This document shows positions 31,864-42,725 of a stretch of DNA of 64,000 bases, in pieces (positions within the stretch are counted from its first letter, which is position 1; every line of letters starts with the position of its first letter). Made by a program: the position numbers and the translations under genes. The notes below the pieces were generated by a model, which was not told the origin of the DNA, did no database searches, and was given only the letters and a program-made list of their open reading frames with translations. Location: positions 1 through 64,000 of the forward strand of contig JAPJBO010000380.1 in NCBI GenBank assembly GCA_030068145.1, in the 5' to 3' direction. The DNA is from Diplonema papillatum. Lineage: Eukaryota; Euglenozoa; Diplonemea; Diplonemida; Diplonemidae.

Positions 31864-32664
31864 TTATGCTAGTAGCCTGCGGGCAATGACTGGGAAATCA
31901 GGCAGGTCTTTCGTCTTCTGCAAGAGCAGCAGTAGGCCGACAGAGTTGCATTGTGTGAAGACCTGGGACAATGTGGACGGGGGAGGGAATCTAAGGGCAG
32001 CACGTCTAAGGGGTTCAAGTACCGCACAACGAAGCAATAGGTGTTCAAGCATGGTTACAGTAATTCCCAGTTTGCAGTGCCAGCAGACACCCTGCAGGAT
32101 TGAGTTTTTTCTAGTGTTATCACAAAGGAAGTGCTTGTTTATTGTGCTGTGGCCAGTGCGCAGCGCGATTATATTAACCTCGGCTTGCCTGGACAGGATC
32201 GGTTGCAGCCAGGTTGGTTGGTGGCCATCTGTGGCTCTGAAGTGAAAATTGTGCGGCCGGGAAGACAGCCATTCTTTTTTCAGGGTCTCTAAAACACGTG
32301 CCTTAGCAGAGTTAAAGTCAAGTGGGGCGGGAGTAATTAAGCCAGTGGCAAGGCGGGCAGCATTGGCGATCCTGTCTGCGTGTTCGTTCCCCATTATGCC
32401 ACAATGAGCAGGGACATGGTGCAGGACAATTTCTGCAGACTCATTGTCGACTACTTCCCTCAGGAGAAGTAGGATTTGCGTCGCCAGAGAGTCAGTTTGT
32501 CTGAGACCGTTTTTAAGGGTCTGCAGACAGCACTGAGAATCAGACAGCAAAACAATCTTTTTCCCAGACAAACACGGAAGCACATGCTTGACTGCATTCA
32601 TGCCAAGAAGTATGGCAACGAGTTCGGCACGGTCAATGGTGGCAAACTTCCCGCCACTCGTCAT
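31864..32664 (-). pseudogene. LINE 3' end: RNase H domain plus CCHC motif
   Basis: A 266-codon frame that begins inside an RNase H domain. IDRAELVAI carries the catalytic Glu (E14), LLSDSQ the Asp (D42) and HVPAHCGIMGNEHADRIAN the final Asp (D97). After it come LRTGHSTINKH and CWHCKLGIT...HLLLRC (C194, C197, H208, C213), the C-terminal zinc motif of I/Jockey/Tad-type non-LTR elements. The first catalytic Asp and all of the reverse transcriptase are missing. Just upstream the Gly-rich strand (GGVCAL) is readable only in another frame before the sequence ends in the TATATCCC array at ~32765. This is a 5'-truncated, frameshifted copy. Confidence 0.8.
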
Positions 32665-32767
32665 GACCTGGAATTTTTGGACGTTGTGGCCGAGTCAAAG
32701 CACACACACCACCGGCACCACAGGTGGCCGGTTCGGTTCCCTCAAAAGACTTTTTACACGACCAAAC

Positions 32768-32905
32768 AAAATTTGTGCCCTTATATCCCAGATTGGGATA
32801 CAAGGGCACAAAATTTGTTTGAAGTGGGATATAAGGGCACAAATTTTTTTTGAAGTGGGATATAAGGGCACAAATTTGTTTGGGGTGGGATATAAGGGAA
32901 ATTTA
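32768..32905. repeat. TATATCCC/GGGATATA foldback array
   Basis: One GCCCTTATATCCCA unit is followed, across AGATTGGGATAC, by three reversed GGGATATAAGGGCAC units ~34 bp apart. It is the mirror image of the array at 29618-29715. Confidence 0.7.
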
Positions 32906-33201
32906 CCTTTTATTATCCTGCCACAAACAGGTAACCACCCATACACCTCTCCCCCTTTTCCTGTGGTTTGCGACGTCTTTTTTTTAGCAAAGCTACCCAT
33001 TTCTTTGTTCCTTTTATTTTGTTTCCCCCGCCAGTGCGCACAACAAAAGAAAGCGCCCACCTTCTTCCTCGGTTATTGTGCGGTTGCACGGCAACAGGAA
33101 GCTGTACCACCTTTTTGTCAACTCTTGCCGGCATTGACCGACATTGGATGGCCGGGATGATCCATGTTTTCTCTTTCATCGTTTCGGGCCGCCGTGAGGA
33201 G

Positions 33202-33474
33202 CTACGTAGATCTTCTTCCTCGGCTGTGAGGATGGTGTCTGCCTCTTTTTGGTGGCTTGGAGAAGGGTTCCTTCGACTGCTTGCAGAATCTCACAGCAGT
33301 TGCATCGGTGAGTCGTCGGTTAGACGGATCGCGGTTCCACTGCTTAATGACAGAGGACTGCCCGTACTTCGCAACAAGGCGGGCGATACGCTCTTTGTCG
33401 GCTTCGGGCGTATGAAGTCGAACGCCAGTGGTCCTCACCTTTTTCCCGTTGGTGGTATCGTGTAGCCAAAGCAC
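33202..33474 (-). CDS. Hypothetical coding fragment
   Basis: A 90-codon frame with coding-like residues (DTTNGKKVRTTGVRLHTPEA, RIARLVAKYGQSSVIKQWNR) and a Lys/Arg/His-rich end (KRGRHHPHSRGRRST). The frame may extend upstream to about 33540 without an ATG. I recognise no family. The basic tail recalls the retroelement tails at 4-6 kb, so it could be another element's 3' end. Confidence 0.3.
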   Translation of the reverse strand: MLWLHDTTNGKKVRTTGVRLHTPEADKERIARLVAKYGQSSVIKQWNRDPSNRRLTDATAVRFCKQSKEPFSKPPKRGRHHPHSRGRRST

Positions 33475-33765
33475 TGCATCACAGTCTACTCGTGGGCTGG
33501 CGGGCAGAAGTCTGGGGCTGCCACGGGGGCTGGAGCCGAGAAAGAGAGTCGAGGATCAGAAGCAGCCCCGGATTTCTTGACAGATTCTCTCCGAGTCGAC
33601 ACAAGTGCCTTGTTCCATGTGATCTCTGGTCTGCGTCTAATCGTGCCAATGATGTACCAGCACGCAGTATCGAGTTTTGGTTGAATTTGAAATGGGCTGT
33701 TGCCTCCAGGAATGTGCAGTGTTTATTGTGACAAACAGACTGAGAAGTGCAAACTTTCTCCACCT

Positions 33766-33812
33766 GTACCGTACCGTTCGTCGGGGGGCAAAGCCCCCCG
33801 GACCCCCCCTGG
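33766..33812 (+). repeat. GC-cluster hairpin, copy 3
   Basis: GTACCGTACCGTTCGTCG then GGGGGGCAAAGCCCCCCGG and ACCCCCCC. The 33820-34690 stretch has open frames on both strands but none I can support. Confidence 0.65.
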
Positions 33813-34689
33813 AGAAAAGCTTTCTCCGTCTCAGAGCGGCATAAGAAAATTGGTCGGGAATCCAAGGCAAAAACGACGCTTATAACCTGCACAACACGGG
33901 GGGTGAAAATATTTGGGGGACACCAAAAAAAAGCAACCCAAAACAGGTATTTGAATTCCTCACCAAAAGTGAGGTTAGCGGGAGCACTGAATACGGTACA
34001 TACAAAACAAAACCTTTTTTTCCAAAACGCAAGGCAAACCGTCGTAAGTTTTTTTCCAAACACAAACAGGAGCCAAAGTCTTTTCCCAAGCACAAACATA
34101 CGTCGAACCTTTTCCCCAAACTGTAGTAGTCTTGGACCAAAGTTGGGTCATTTTCTACTGGGGGCCCGCACTGGGGCTCAGCCCCGGAGAGCCTCGGCTG
34201 CCGGTGCTCTCCGGCTGAGAACGGAACTACTGGAGCAACAGGGGATACTTTCTGCACTGACATGAACCTTATGCCAGAAAGAACACTCCGGCACTTGGGT
34301 CACCAATCGGAAAAACAGTCTGACCCCTGTTAGTCTGACGCGGAGCCCAGGCTCTCCGGGCTGGAAATCTACTGTGAAAAGACACTGCGAGTCATGAGCA
34401 CTGTTGCTGCCTTCAAGACAAGCAGACCAGACACCCGGACCAGGCTCTGCGCCAGTCTGACCGGTCAGATCAACCGCTGGCAATTCGGTTGTCCAACAGG
34501 TGTGTCGGGCAGTGGGGACTCGGAAACTTGTGCATATTGGGTCAACAAATTGCAATGCAGTCTGACATCAACGGCCTATGTGGGCAATGCACTGGCAAGT
34601 CGTAAGCTTTTAGCGAAAAACTGAACTACTTGTGGCCGCCTGCTCCGTTGCGTGGTCTTCTCTCCGTGCAATGTTCCACGTCTGAAAGG

Positions 34690-34915
34690 TCCTTGCGTTC
34701 AGTTCGCGCTTCCTGTGGGCACAAAGACAAATGATGACTTCAGGAAGGAATCAGCCGTTCTTGCGTGATGTAATGTGGAGAGCTGCAGATTCCGTCTGTT
34801 GCCACCTTGGGTTGTTAGCCCACCGTCCTCCCCGGTTCTGAGTTCGGTTCCGACTTCGGTTTCTATCGGATTGGAAGGTTCGGTTTTGGGTTCGGTTTCG
34901 GTTTCAAAACCGAAC
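34690..34915 (-). repeat. Inverted partner of 30230-30520
   Basis: Reads on the minus strand through the same ordered blocks as 30230-30520, ending in a GGTTCGGTTTCGGTTTC-type tract. The two copies are ~4.2 kb apart in opposite orientation with the second LINE remnant between them. Confidence 0.65.
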
Positions 34916-34992
34916 CCTTCCAAACACGCGAAACTTAGATTTCCCCCTCAAAACCAGAGCCAATTACAACGGCCGGCAACGAACGAAAACTA

Positions 34993-35855
34993 CCGTAAGT
35001 AAGGTATGTGGACAATGGCCGAAACCACCGATCCTCTTACCTCGTGTAGCCACCACTCTTGCACAAACGATATCTTCCCATAACGACGAAAGTCACCCGG
35101 AGACTTTAAACCCCCGGAGTTTCAAGCGAACTTTCACTCTGAAAAAGAGACGGACGAACCGCGGGGAAACCACAGTTCGTTAGTTTACGGCACCACGAAC
35201 ATTGGTGCAAAAAGAAGCACCGAAGAATGGTCGCCCGAAAGCAACCATCCCAGACTACAGGCACCGAAGAACCTCTCCCTGACCAATCGTAGAAACGGCT
35301 TGCTTGGATAGCCTTCCTACCATGACGACATGCAACCTGGCAGATGCAGATACAGGTTACGCTTACATATACTCCACGGGTACCTAGTGTGCCCAGAGAG
35401 CCTTTTCTGTGGCGAGCAACGAACAGACTAACCTCCCTGTATGTTTTAAAAAAAATTTTTCTTTCTTTATTTACTTCTATTCGCGACTCCTTGCTACGTT
35501 AATTGTAGCACCCCACCCGTATTGCAATACGATATAGTTACGGATATTCAACCTGCGCAAACCATAAGCAGCACAACAAATACACGAAAAGAGACGGTCA
35601 GACGGTACCAAGAAGACAGACAGTCACCTACTGCGGCACCATACTGAGGAGGGCCCACCGTAAGTAAGGTATGTGGACAATGGCCGAAACCACCAACGAC
35701 CAACGACCAAGGTACCCACCGATCCTCTTACCTCGTGTAACCACCACTCTTACGACACTCAGAGCACAAAGAATATCTTCCCTTAACGACGAAGGTCACC
35801 CGGAGACTTTAAAACCCCGGAGTTTCAAGCGAACTTTCACTCTAAAAAGAGTCTG
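34993..35855. repeat. ~160-200-bp direct repeat (34993-35147, 35658-35855)
   Basis: Both copies run CCGTAAGTAAGGTATGTGGA, CAATGGCCGAAACCACC, CCGATCCTCTTACCTCGTGT and then the CACCCGGAGACTTTAAA...ACTTTCACTCT motif. The second copy has two short insertions. No gene is recognised in 35150-35655. Confidence 0.7.
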
Positions 35856-35904
35856 TCACAGAGAAAGCCTTTTACTGCCGGACAATTTACTTTTCTGCAT
35901 CACC

Positions 35905-36000
35905 GTGAGCTACTTTTCTACACTCCAAGCTACTTTTCTTACACTCCAAGCTACTTTTCTTACACTTCAAGCTAATTTTCTTACACCTCCAAGCAAAACT
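35905..36000. repeat. ~27-bp tandem repeat (CTACTTTTCTTACACTCCAAG)
   Basis: Four imperfect units of GCTACTTTTCTTACACTCCA. A perfect-stemmed hairpin follows at 36158-36222 (GAGTGATAAGTTTGACAATCG with its complement). Confidence 0.6.
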
Positions 36001-36449
36001 GGTTTCCAGCGGTGATTAGCCTGTCATACTGACATCTTAAGGGGGAAAAAGCGGGCACTCCGCGAAGAATCTACCTCTACGAGAGCATTTTTTGCCAGAC
36101 CATGCTCCCCGCCTGCAGACTGGCGGGCCCGCAAACATGGACCAAATGCGAAGAAGGAGTGATAAGTTTGACAATCGGAAGATAAAACGGTTTATCTTGC
36201 GATTGTCAAACTTATCACTCCAAGACCACGAGGTTGCCACTTGAAATTGGAAAGCACATCTGTACATCAACCTGGCAAGCAGATTTGCAAAAGCTATGAG
36301 TCAAACCTGCACCGACTGCGATGTTGTACACAACAGAAGCATTCCAAATGTTGTCGACACAGCGTTGGGCCTGGCTGGCCGTGTAGCTCACTCGTGATGC
36401 AGAAAAGTAGTTGCCCCTGGCAGTAAAGCTATCTTCTTACCTCGCGAAC

Positions 36450-36540
36450 GTTGTTTTCTTGCACTCGGGTTTTCCAGATTGCCACTCGAGCCCTACGGGC
36501 TCTCGTGGCAATCTGGAAAACCCTCGTGCAAGAAAACAAC
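36450..36540. repeat. 91-bp hairpin with minimal loop
   Basis: GTTGTTTTCTTGCAC, GGGTTTTCCAGATTGCCA and CTCGAGCCC pair with their complements around TA at ~36495. Same style as the palindromes at 18011, 18720 and 61172. 36545-37185 has no recognised gene. Confidence 0.75.
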
Positions 36541-37184
36541 TTTTCTCGGTGAATAAACAGCTATTTTTACCGAGAGGCGTACTTTTCCTCCCCCGTACCA
36601 GTTTGAAGCAGGGGGAACAACCCCTTATTCCGGCCGGCGGACTTTGCTTCCTTCGTACAGTGAAGTTGGGAAATAAGGTCCGTTCTTTCGCTACCAGGAA
36701 ATTCCTTTCTTCTCCCTGGAACTGCTTGTCCCCTACTTCTCCGACAGACTACGTGGGTTTCTTGCCACGCTCTTACCACGCGTACCAAGCGCGTAGCGCG
36801 CTTGATTTATGCACACAAAAACGGGCTTTTTGGGTACGCGGCCCACGCTCACGCCTGCAGACCTCCTCCGAAAAAATACTCGACGTAGCTGCTTCGACTC
36901 CGAATGGAAGGGAGGAAATATAGAGGTAAGGGGCAAATACATACAAACTTACTTGTAAGCGAAGAACAAATCAGATCCGCCACCGTGCGTTGTTTTCTCA
37001 CTCAGGACTTTGACCTATTGTGTTTGTGTGATTTGTCGTGTAGGGGTAGACCCACGTCTTCAACACGTGCTTCGGTAGTTACAGCACTTGGGATCCCTTC
37101 TGTTCTTTGTCGGGCAGCCAGGCCTTACGTTCAGCATGCTGAACGTACTGATTTCAGCACGTTAATTTTTTTAGTTTCTTTTTG

Positions 37185-38110
37185 TACACATGCTGGCCCC
37201 AACGCTGTTCAACCTCGTGATCGATGCGATCATGAGAGAAGTTGAGGGGGTAGACATTCCGAACGCGGGCGTGTGCTTTGGTCCTACGCGTGGACGATGG
37301 CATATCCGCCTAAAGCACCTTGAATTTGTCGATGACATTGTTCTAATAGCCCGATCCGCAGCAGCAGCCAGAGTGCTCCTGCACAAGCTCACTGCGGCAG
37401 CCGCGAAGTATGGCCTGAAGGTCAACTACGGCGTAGGCAAGACAGAGGTAGTCGTGGGTTCGCCAGTTGTACGTACCGTAACGCGTCCAGATGGGGCCTC
37501 CCTCCGTGAGGTTCCGGACTACAAATACCTCGGCTCCATGCTCTAGACAGCAGAGCGGATTTCCTACGGAACAAGTCTTTGGCCTGGGTAGTACACAGAC
37601 TGAAGTCTGTTTGGCGGTCCACGATTAGGCTCGACCTAAAGGTTTTGTTTTTCAAGACGCTCGTGGTTCCCGTCTTTCTGTCAGGCGCCGAAACTTGGAT
37701 CGTTGGCACTTCCCTGCTTCCTGAGATCACGGGAGCATACACTTGTCTAGTTCGGTTTGTTCGAGGCATTAAGGTCTACAGTCGCGAACGCGCTGTAGCA
37801 ATAATGACCTTTTTGCGGATCAGTTCCCGAGGATCGAAGTTGAGTTGCGGAGAAAGCGGCTGCTTCGCTGGGCACTGCCTGAGGGCGGACCAGCCAGCAT
37901 CGAGCGTGCTTCTTGCAACGACACGTCGAAAGAAGAAACGCGGTCGACCTCCGCTTTCTTATCTCGATGTGCTCCAACGCGACCTCGGCATGTCGAACAG
38001 GAGATCCGGGAGCTGATGGCAGACAGGGTAGCATGGGACGCGAAGGTCCAGCGGGTGGTGGAGGCCACCAGGCAGAGAACCGTGCGGCCGCCGCGGAAGA
38101 CGCGGAAAGG
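37185..38110 (+). pseudogene. LINE reverse transcriptase remnant with frameshifts
   Basis: The frame from 37190 reads LAPTLFNLVIDAIMRE, then FVDDIVLIARSAAAARVLLH (the FADD catalytic block with Ala changed to Val), then VNYGVGKTEVVV and YKYLGSML before a stop at 37546. Shifting frame, 37579-38016 continues with FLSGAETWIVG and a C-terminal TRRKKKRGRPPLSYLDVLQR. Another frame (37845-38110) supplies LRRKRLLRWALPEGGPA and EIRELMADRVAWDAKV. This order (catalytic palm, GSETW-like thumb, RLRWxGH-like C-terminus) is that of RTE/R2-type non-LTR elements. The 5' two thirds are missing and at least two frameshifts make it nonfunctional. Confidence 0.75.
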
Positions 38111-38849
38111 CATGAAGGCACGTGGGACCGGATCCGGACGACCCCCGGAAGCGCGTGATCTCGCAGGCTGCGCGGCGCATGCGCAAGGTTAATGCGCTGA
38201 AGTACATCGACCAACTCATTTGTGCGGCACCGACCTGCCACGTTCAAGCTTGCTCCGACCACTGCACCCTCTGCCGACACTCGCTAGCCTTCGACGCTCA
38301 TGACGGCAGCCCCATCCTGAAGTGCAAATATTGCCGACGCGTCACTGCTGCCGTGTGCGCTCGGATTGGCGCCGCTCAAGCGGTGACCAACATGTCGGCA
38401 ACTGCTCTTGTACGTCCGCGCGGCTTGAACTCGTGGTTCCTCTGCATGTCCTTTCCGTCCAGTTTTGGACACAGTTTGAGATCTCCACCGCCATTGGGAA
38501 CGTGCACTACTGCCTGCTCCGGAAGCTATCAAACATGGCCGCAGGAGGCGGGGCTTCTGTTCCGGACGAAATGCACACCGTGACAAAGGATGTGGGGTAC
38601 GAGGCTGACTGCGATGGACGGTCGGGTTCCAAGCCAGCTACTGCTGAAAAGCCACACAAGGTGCTCAAACGTTGATGCTGGTGAAGGCTGACTGCAGCCC
38701 CACACAAGACAAGCTTAGGGGAAAATAATTCTACTACTCGGATGGCACCACGGCTCGTGTATTTTTTTTTTTTACCACTTCACGAGCAGGACCTTATGCA
38801 GCCCATTTCTCCTTCAGACTAGACACCAAGCCCATTTTCTCTGGTGAGT

Positions 38850-39060
38850 CTTAATGCAGGGGGGGTCCGGGGGGCACCGCCCCCCGGGAGACGGTACGGT
38901 ACATGGCACTTCAGATTCTGTCTTGTTCGGAACCTGTAACAGGAAACTGATGCCTGGTAACAGGCCTCTGGCGAAAATTCGAAATCTTGTTTATGGGGGG
39001 TCCAGGGGGCACCGCCCCCTGGGAGACGGTATGGTACATGGTGCCTCAGAATCTGATGTC
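38850..39060 (-). repeat. GC-cluster hairpins, copies 4 and 5
   Basis: Two units ~140 bp apart: GGGGTCCGGGGGGCACCGCC, then CGGGAGACGGTACGGTAC and a CATGG(C/T)(A/G)C(C/T)TCAGA flank in each. They are reversed relative to 33766-33812. 38110-38850 has no supported gene. Confidence 0.65.
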
Positions 39061-40720
39061 CTGGCTAAGGCAGGACCTTCTGCAGCCAGTGTTCTCCTCC
39101 AGAAGACACCTAGCCTACTGATGATTGTTCTGATGAAAGGTCGGGTTTTTTTTTTTTGGGTGAGTTACCTCACCAGGGTATTAGTTTGAAGGCTTCCGGG
39201 ATTTGCAGATTTAGACCGTTACTATGGGGTGGTTTTGGGCGGTGTTTCAGTGCCGTTTTCGCCGATGTACGGCGTCTTGGGGCAGAGCCGACACATCTCC
39301 ACAACTTCGTTCGGCAAAAGAGGGGTCTTCATGGGTCCTTCATGGGTCAATTATGGTCACCCCGTCAGGGCGTTTTTTCAACCTACACCAGCCTGGATCA
39401 AGCTTTTCGGGGTTTTCCGAATGCTTCTGGGTTCCCTGTGGGGGGACGCGCTCCAAAAACAGTCAAAATCGTAAACAGACAGTCTCGTCAGGCAGCTGAA
39501 GGGGCTGAAGGGGGGCGACCTGGGGACCTATTTTCCTATGATTCTTATGATAATAGGTCCACGGTTTTGGTGTGCACCGCCGTGCTTACAACAACATTTT
39601 TAGCGTTATTTTTAGCAACATCGCGCCGAAGGCGCGGCGGAAAATTTGGGCAAAAATAACTCCGCCCCCCCTTTATCATGTGGGCAACTCTTAGCTCGTG
39701 TGTGATACTCAACTGTCAAACAGGACCTTGGCCCGGTAATGAAGCACAGTGGCTGCCGACCCTCAGCTGAACGCAATTGAACGGCAGCGGCTGGGTCTCA
39801 GCAGCGGAGGCTCAGCAGCCTTCCAGCACCTTCAGCACACTGCTAAACACCACACCCCCCGCCTATATTTACTTTGAACACCGTTTTTTGAACATTTTTT
39901 TTTTTTTTTCCCGGCCAAGTCCGGTTTGCAGATTTAGACCGTCGGTCTAAATCTGCAACAGAAACTAATCCCCTGTACCTCACCCAACCGCTGCAGTGCA
40001 TAACCCCCTGTTCACGAGCGTCTGCCTCCGCAAGTTAGCGCCATGTATGACTTCATTCTCTGCTCAGTGCCACAACCCCGTCCGCTCTGCTCTGTGGCTA
40101 ACCGTCTCGACGTGCTTGTGTTCAGCGCAAGCGCCAAGCCCCAAGGCCTTGATGCTTTAGTTTGGGAAATCGGTAGCCACTTGACCGTAGGCCCGTGGCT
40201 CTGCAGTACCGCCGAACACGTGAAGCTTGGCTCGAGAGCGTAACGTGCGTTTCACTACCACGTCAAGAGTGTTTTTTCTCCCTTGGTTGAGGTTTCAGAA
40301 AACCCCCTCTCTGCATACCTTCGAGAGAAGATAGGCGCCTTGTTTGTTTGTACCCTTCGGTACGTAGCTTTGTCTTCGTATTGCCTCCGTCAACTCCTCT
40401 CTCTCTCTCTCTCGGAAAGTCAGCGCGATAGCGATGACAGCGAGCATACAAAAAAATGACAGGGGTGGGACCGGGCCCTAGGACAGCTAAGGCCGCCCCC
40501 GTCCCTCCCAGGAAACCCGGTACGAGTCTAGCCAGCCCCCCGACACGGGAATTTTTTTTGTTTTATGTTCTCTTTCTCTCCCTCTCTCTCTCTCTCGCGT
40601 TTCATCCGAAACCAGGTTGGCTTGATTCTGGCACCAACGGCTTGGACAGAGCACGAAGGATACGGTCAAAAAATCCCTGTTGATGCCAGGAAGGGGCAGA
40701 AGCTGGCGGTTCAGGGAGGC
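39060..40720. other. No gene recognised; CT runs and short repeats
   Basis: TTTGCAGATTTAGACCG occurs near 39203 and 39926, the second time facing CGGTCTAAATCTGC. CT-microsatellites lie at 40395-40415 and 40568-40600. Frames of up to 167 codons (39156-39659) lack recognisable content. Confidence 0.3.
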
Positions 40721-41230
40721 GACCCGAAGCGAATTCTGGCGGTGTCCCCGGGGAGGGAAACCAGCGCGTGTGTCCGCTGCACGGCAAGCCGAGGTGGGCT
40801 GCACCCACCAGAAATTGAAGCTGGGAAGGATGCTGCTCCAACCACCACGAGGAAGGGGCCAGTAGCACTACACAGCAGCGGATGGATATGCTGTTGATGC
40901 TCAGCAGAGCGGTGCGTAGGTATCTACCACCACAGCTGCTAGTGCTCTACACAGTGTGCAGATTGTGCACGAAGCACCGCATGGTGGCACTTGCAGGTCT
41001 GTGACGGCATGTTGCAAACATTCGTTTGTCACAAGTGCCTGATTCACGAGCTGCCGACGTGGACTGCGGACCTAGGTCCCGGCAGTGCTGCAAGCGAGGG
41101 CACCACGGAGCACGGCCAGCGGTCCTGTTGGCCAGCGGGCGAGCGCGCGTGCGTGCCGGAGCCGAAGCCGCGGCCACAGGGCTGACAACCAACGGATCGG
41201 ACGCGTGTCGGGGTAAGCAGGTCGACCGCG
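40720..41230 (+). pseudogene. Third, decayed copy of the Cys-rich family
   Basis: Fragments CCSNHHEEGASS, VCRLCTKHRM and CCKRGHHGARPAVLLASGRA line up in order with CCQVHH, CCRAHRLTRC and CCGRGHHRGG of the intact ORF at 6490-7374, but in different frames and with stops. It ends ~240 bp before the WD40 gene. Confidence 0.5.
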
Positions 41231-41476
41231 GGACCACCGAACGGTAAACGTGCATTAGGGACGGACGGCGCCTACCCTCCGGAAGCGCGGACGCTACGAC
41301 GAGCAAGCAGGTGAAAGCGCCCGCAAGAAGCCGCCCCGCACCAATCTTCCGATTACAGATGTGAATGTACAGCCAGTAACAAAGTAACGCTACAACACAG
41401 CATCAGCAAAGTGCAATTTTAAGCCAAACTCCCCACCCACCACCAGGTTCGGAGATCTTGGGGACGGGTATGCCGG

Positions 41477-42725
41477 ATGAACACGAACGACCTCCTGGCG
41501 CCGGACGCACTGCTGCGCATCGACCAGATCTTCAAAGCGGCGCCGACCGGCGAGCTGGGGGAGGAAGACTTCATCCGCGCGTTCTCGTCGGTCCTCGGCG
41601 ATGCCGCCGGGCGGGAGGACCTGCGGATGTGGTTCCGCCACGTCGACGCCAATTCGAACGGGTCCGTCGACTGGGAGGAGTTTTCCAACCACCTCCTGTA
41701 CCACCAGTCTGCCCCCATGACCAACGTGCAGAACCACCAGTTCGTCCCTGGCGAGGCCCCGGACAACCGAGCATGGGTCGCGCACAAAACGGACCTGACC
41801 AAGCTGATCGTCAGCAACCGCGCGGGGGTGTACTGGACGGTGTCCACGGACGGCCTCGTCAAGGTGTGGTCGTCGTCGACTTTGAAGCACCTCCACACCA
41901 TCAACAACACCGCGAATGTGCCTAGGTCGTCCACGAAGCACACCCCGATTCGCCTGACGGACATGACGCTGTCCAGGGCGAATAACTTGTACGTGTCGAC
42001 CGCCGACAAGACGATCAACGTCTACGACTGCCGCTACGCGCACGTGCGGCAGTACGTCGGCCGCCGGCAGTACCACGAAAAACGGCGAGACCCGCCGCCG
42101 CCTGCGGTGCGGGCCGGCGGCGGGATTGACGCGGCGACGTTCCGGCGCCCGGAACGTGTCGTGCTGCTGCGCATGGACGAGCCACCCAGTGCGCTGTGCT
42201 CGCTCATGCTCGACGACCGAGAGCTGCTGCTGACCGGGTTGTTCGGCGGGCAGGTCCTGGCGTACAAGCCGCCGCGGGTCGGCTCCGGCGAGGAGCCGCT
42301 GCACCCGGTGCAGACGCTGCGGCTGCAGGACGGGTTCATCACCGGGATCCTGCCGCTGCCGTCGCTCTCCGGCACGCTCCTGGCCACGTCGTCGTGGGAC
42401 AAGACGGTGAAGATCGTCGACCTCGCGTGCGGCGCCGCGGTGCAGACGCTCGCGGCGTCGCCGGCGGTCCTGCACATGGACTGGGACCCGCAGAGCAAGC
42501 TACTCGCCACCTGCGGCTCCGAGCGCACTGTGCACCTGCGCAACCCTTTCATCAACCGGCCCTTCGCGGCGCTCGCCGGGCTCACCGCCAATGCGGTCTG
42601 CGTCGCGTTCAACTCCGCAGACCGGCAGGTCGTGGCGCTGTCGGCCGACCACTCCATCTGCGTGTGGGACCTCCGCACGCTGAAGCCCTTCCAAACCATC
42701 GTCAACGCCATCGACGGGCCCCAAG
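41477..42725 (+). CDS. EF-hand/WD40 protein, exon 1
   Basis: Codons 1-416 of a predicted 1511-residue protein. Residues 57-68 (DANSNGSVDWEE) form a canonical EF-hand loop, preceded by a degenerate EF-hand (EEDFIRAFSSVLG, ~29-41). From ~95 on there are WD40 blades: VYWTVSTDGLVKVWSS, LYVSTADKTINVYD, LLATSSWDKTVKIVDL, LLATCGSERTVHL and VVALSADHSICVWDL. EF-hand plus many WD40 repeats is the layout of WDR49/WDR64-type proteins, which are large scaffolds often linked to cilia; that link is only by family. Read through, the frame ends at 42757, in the middle of a blade. Splicing at CAAG|GTTTCC (42725/42726) joins it in phase to 43731. The start is the first ATG of the frame. Confidence 0.75.

Noticed and set aside
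41390..42475. 361-codon minus-strand ORF opposite the EF-hand/WD40 exon 1
   Set aside because: It is antisense to a clear EF-hand and WD40 blades; no domain on the minus strand.
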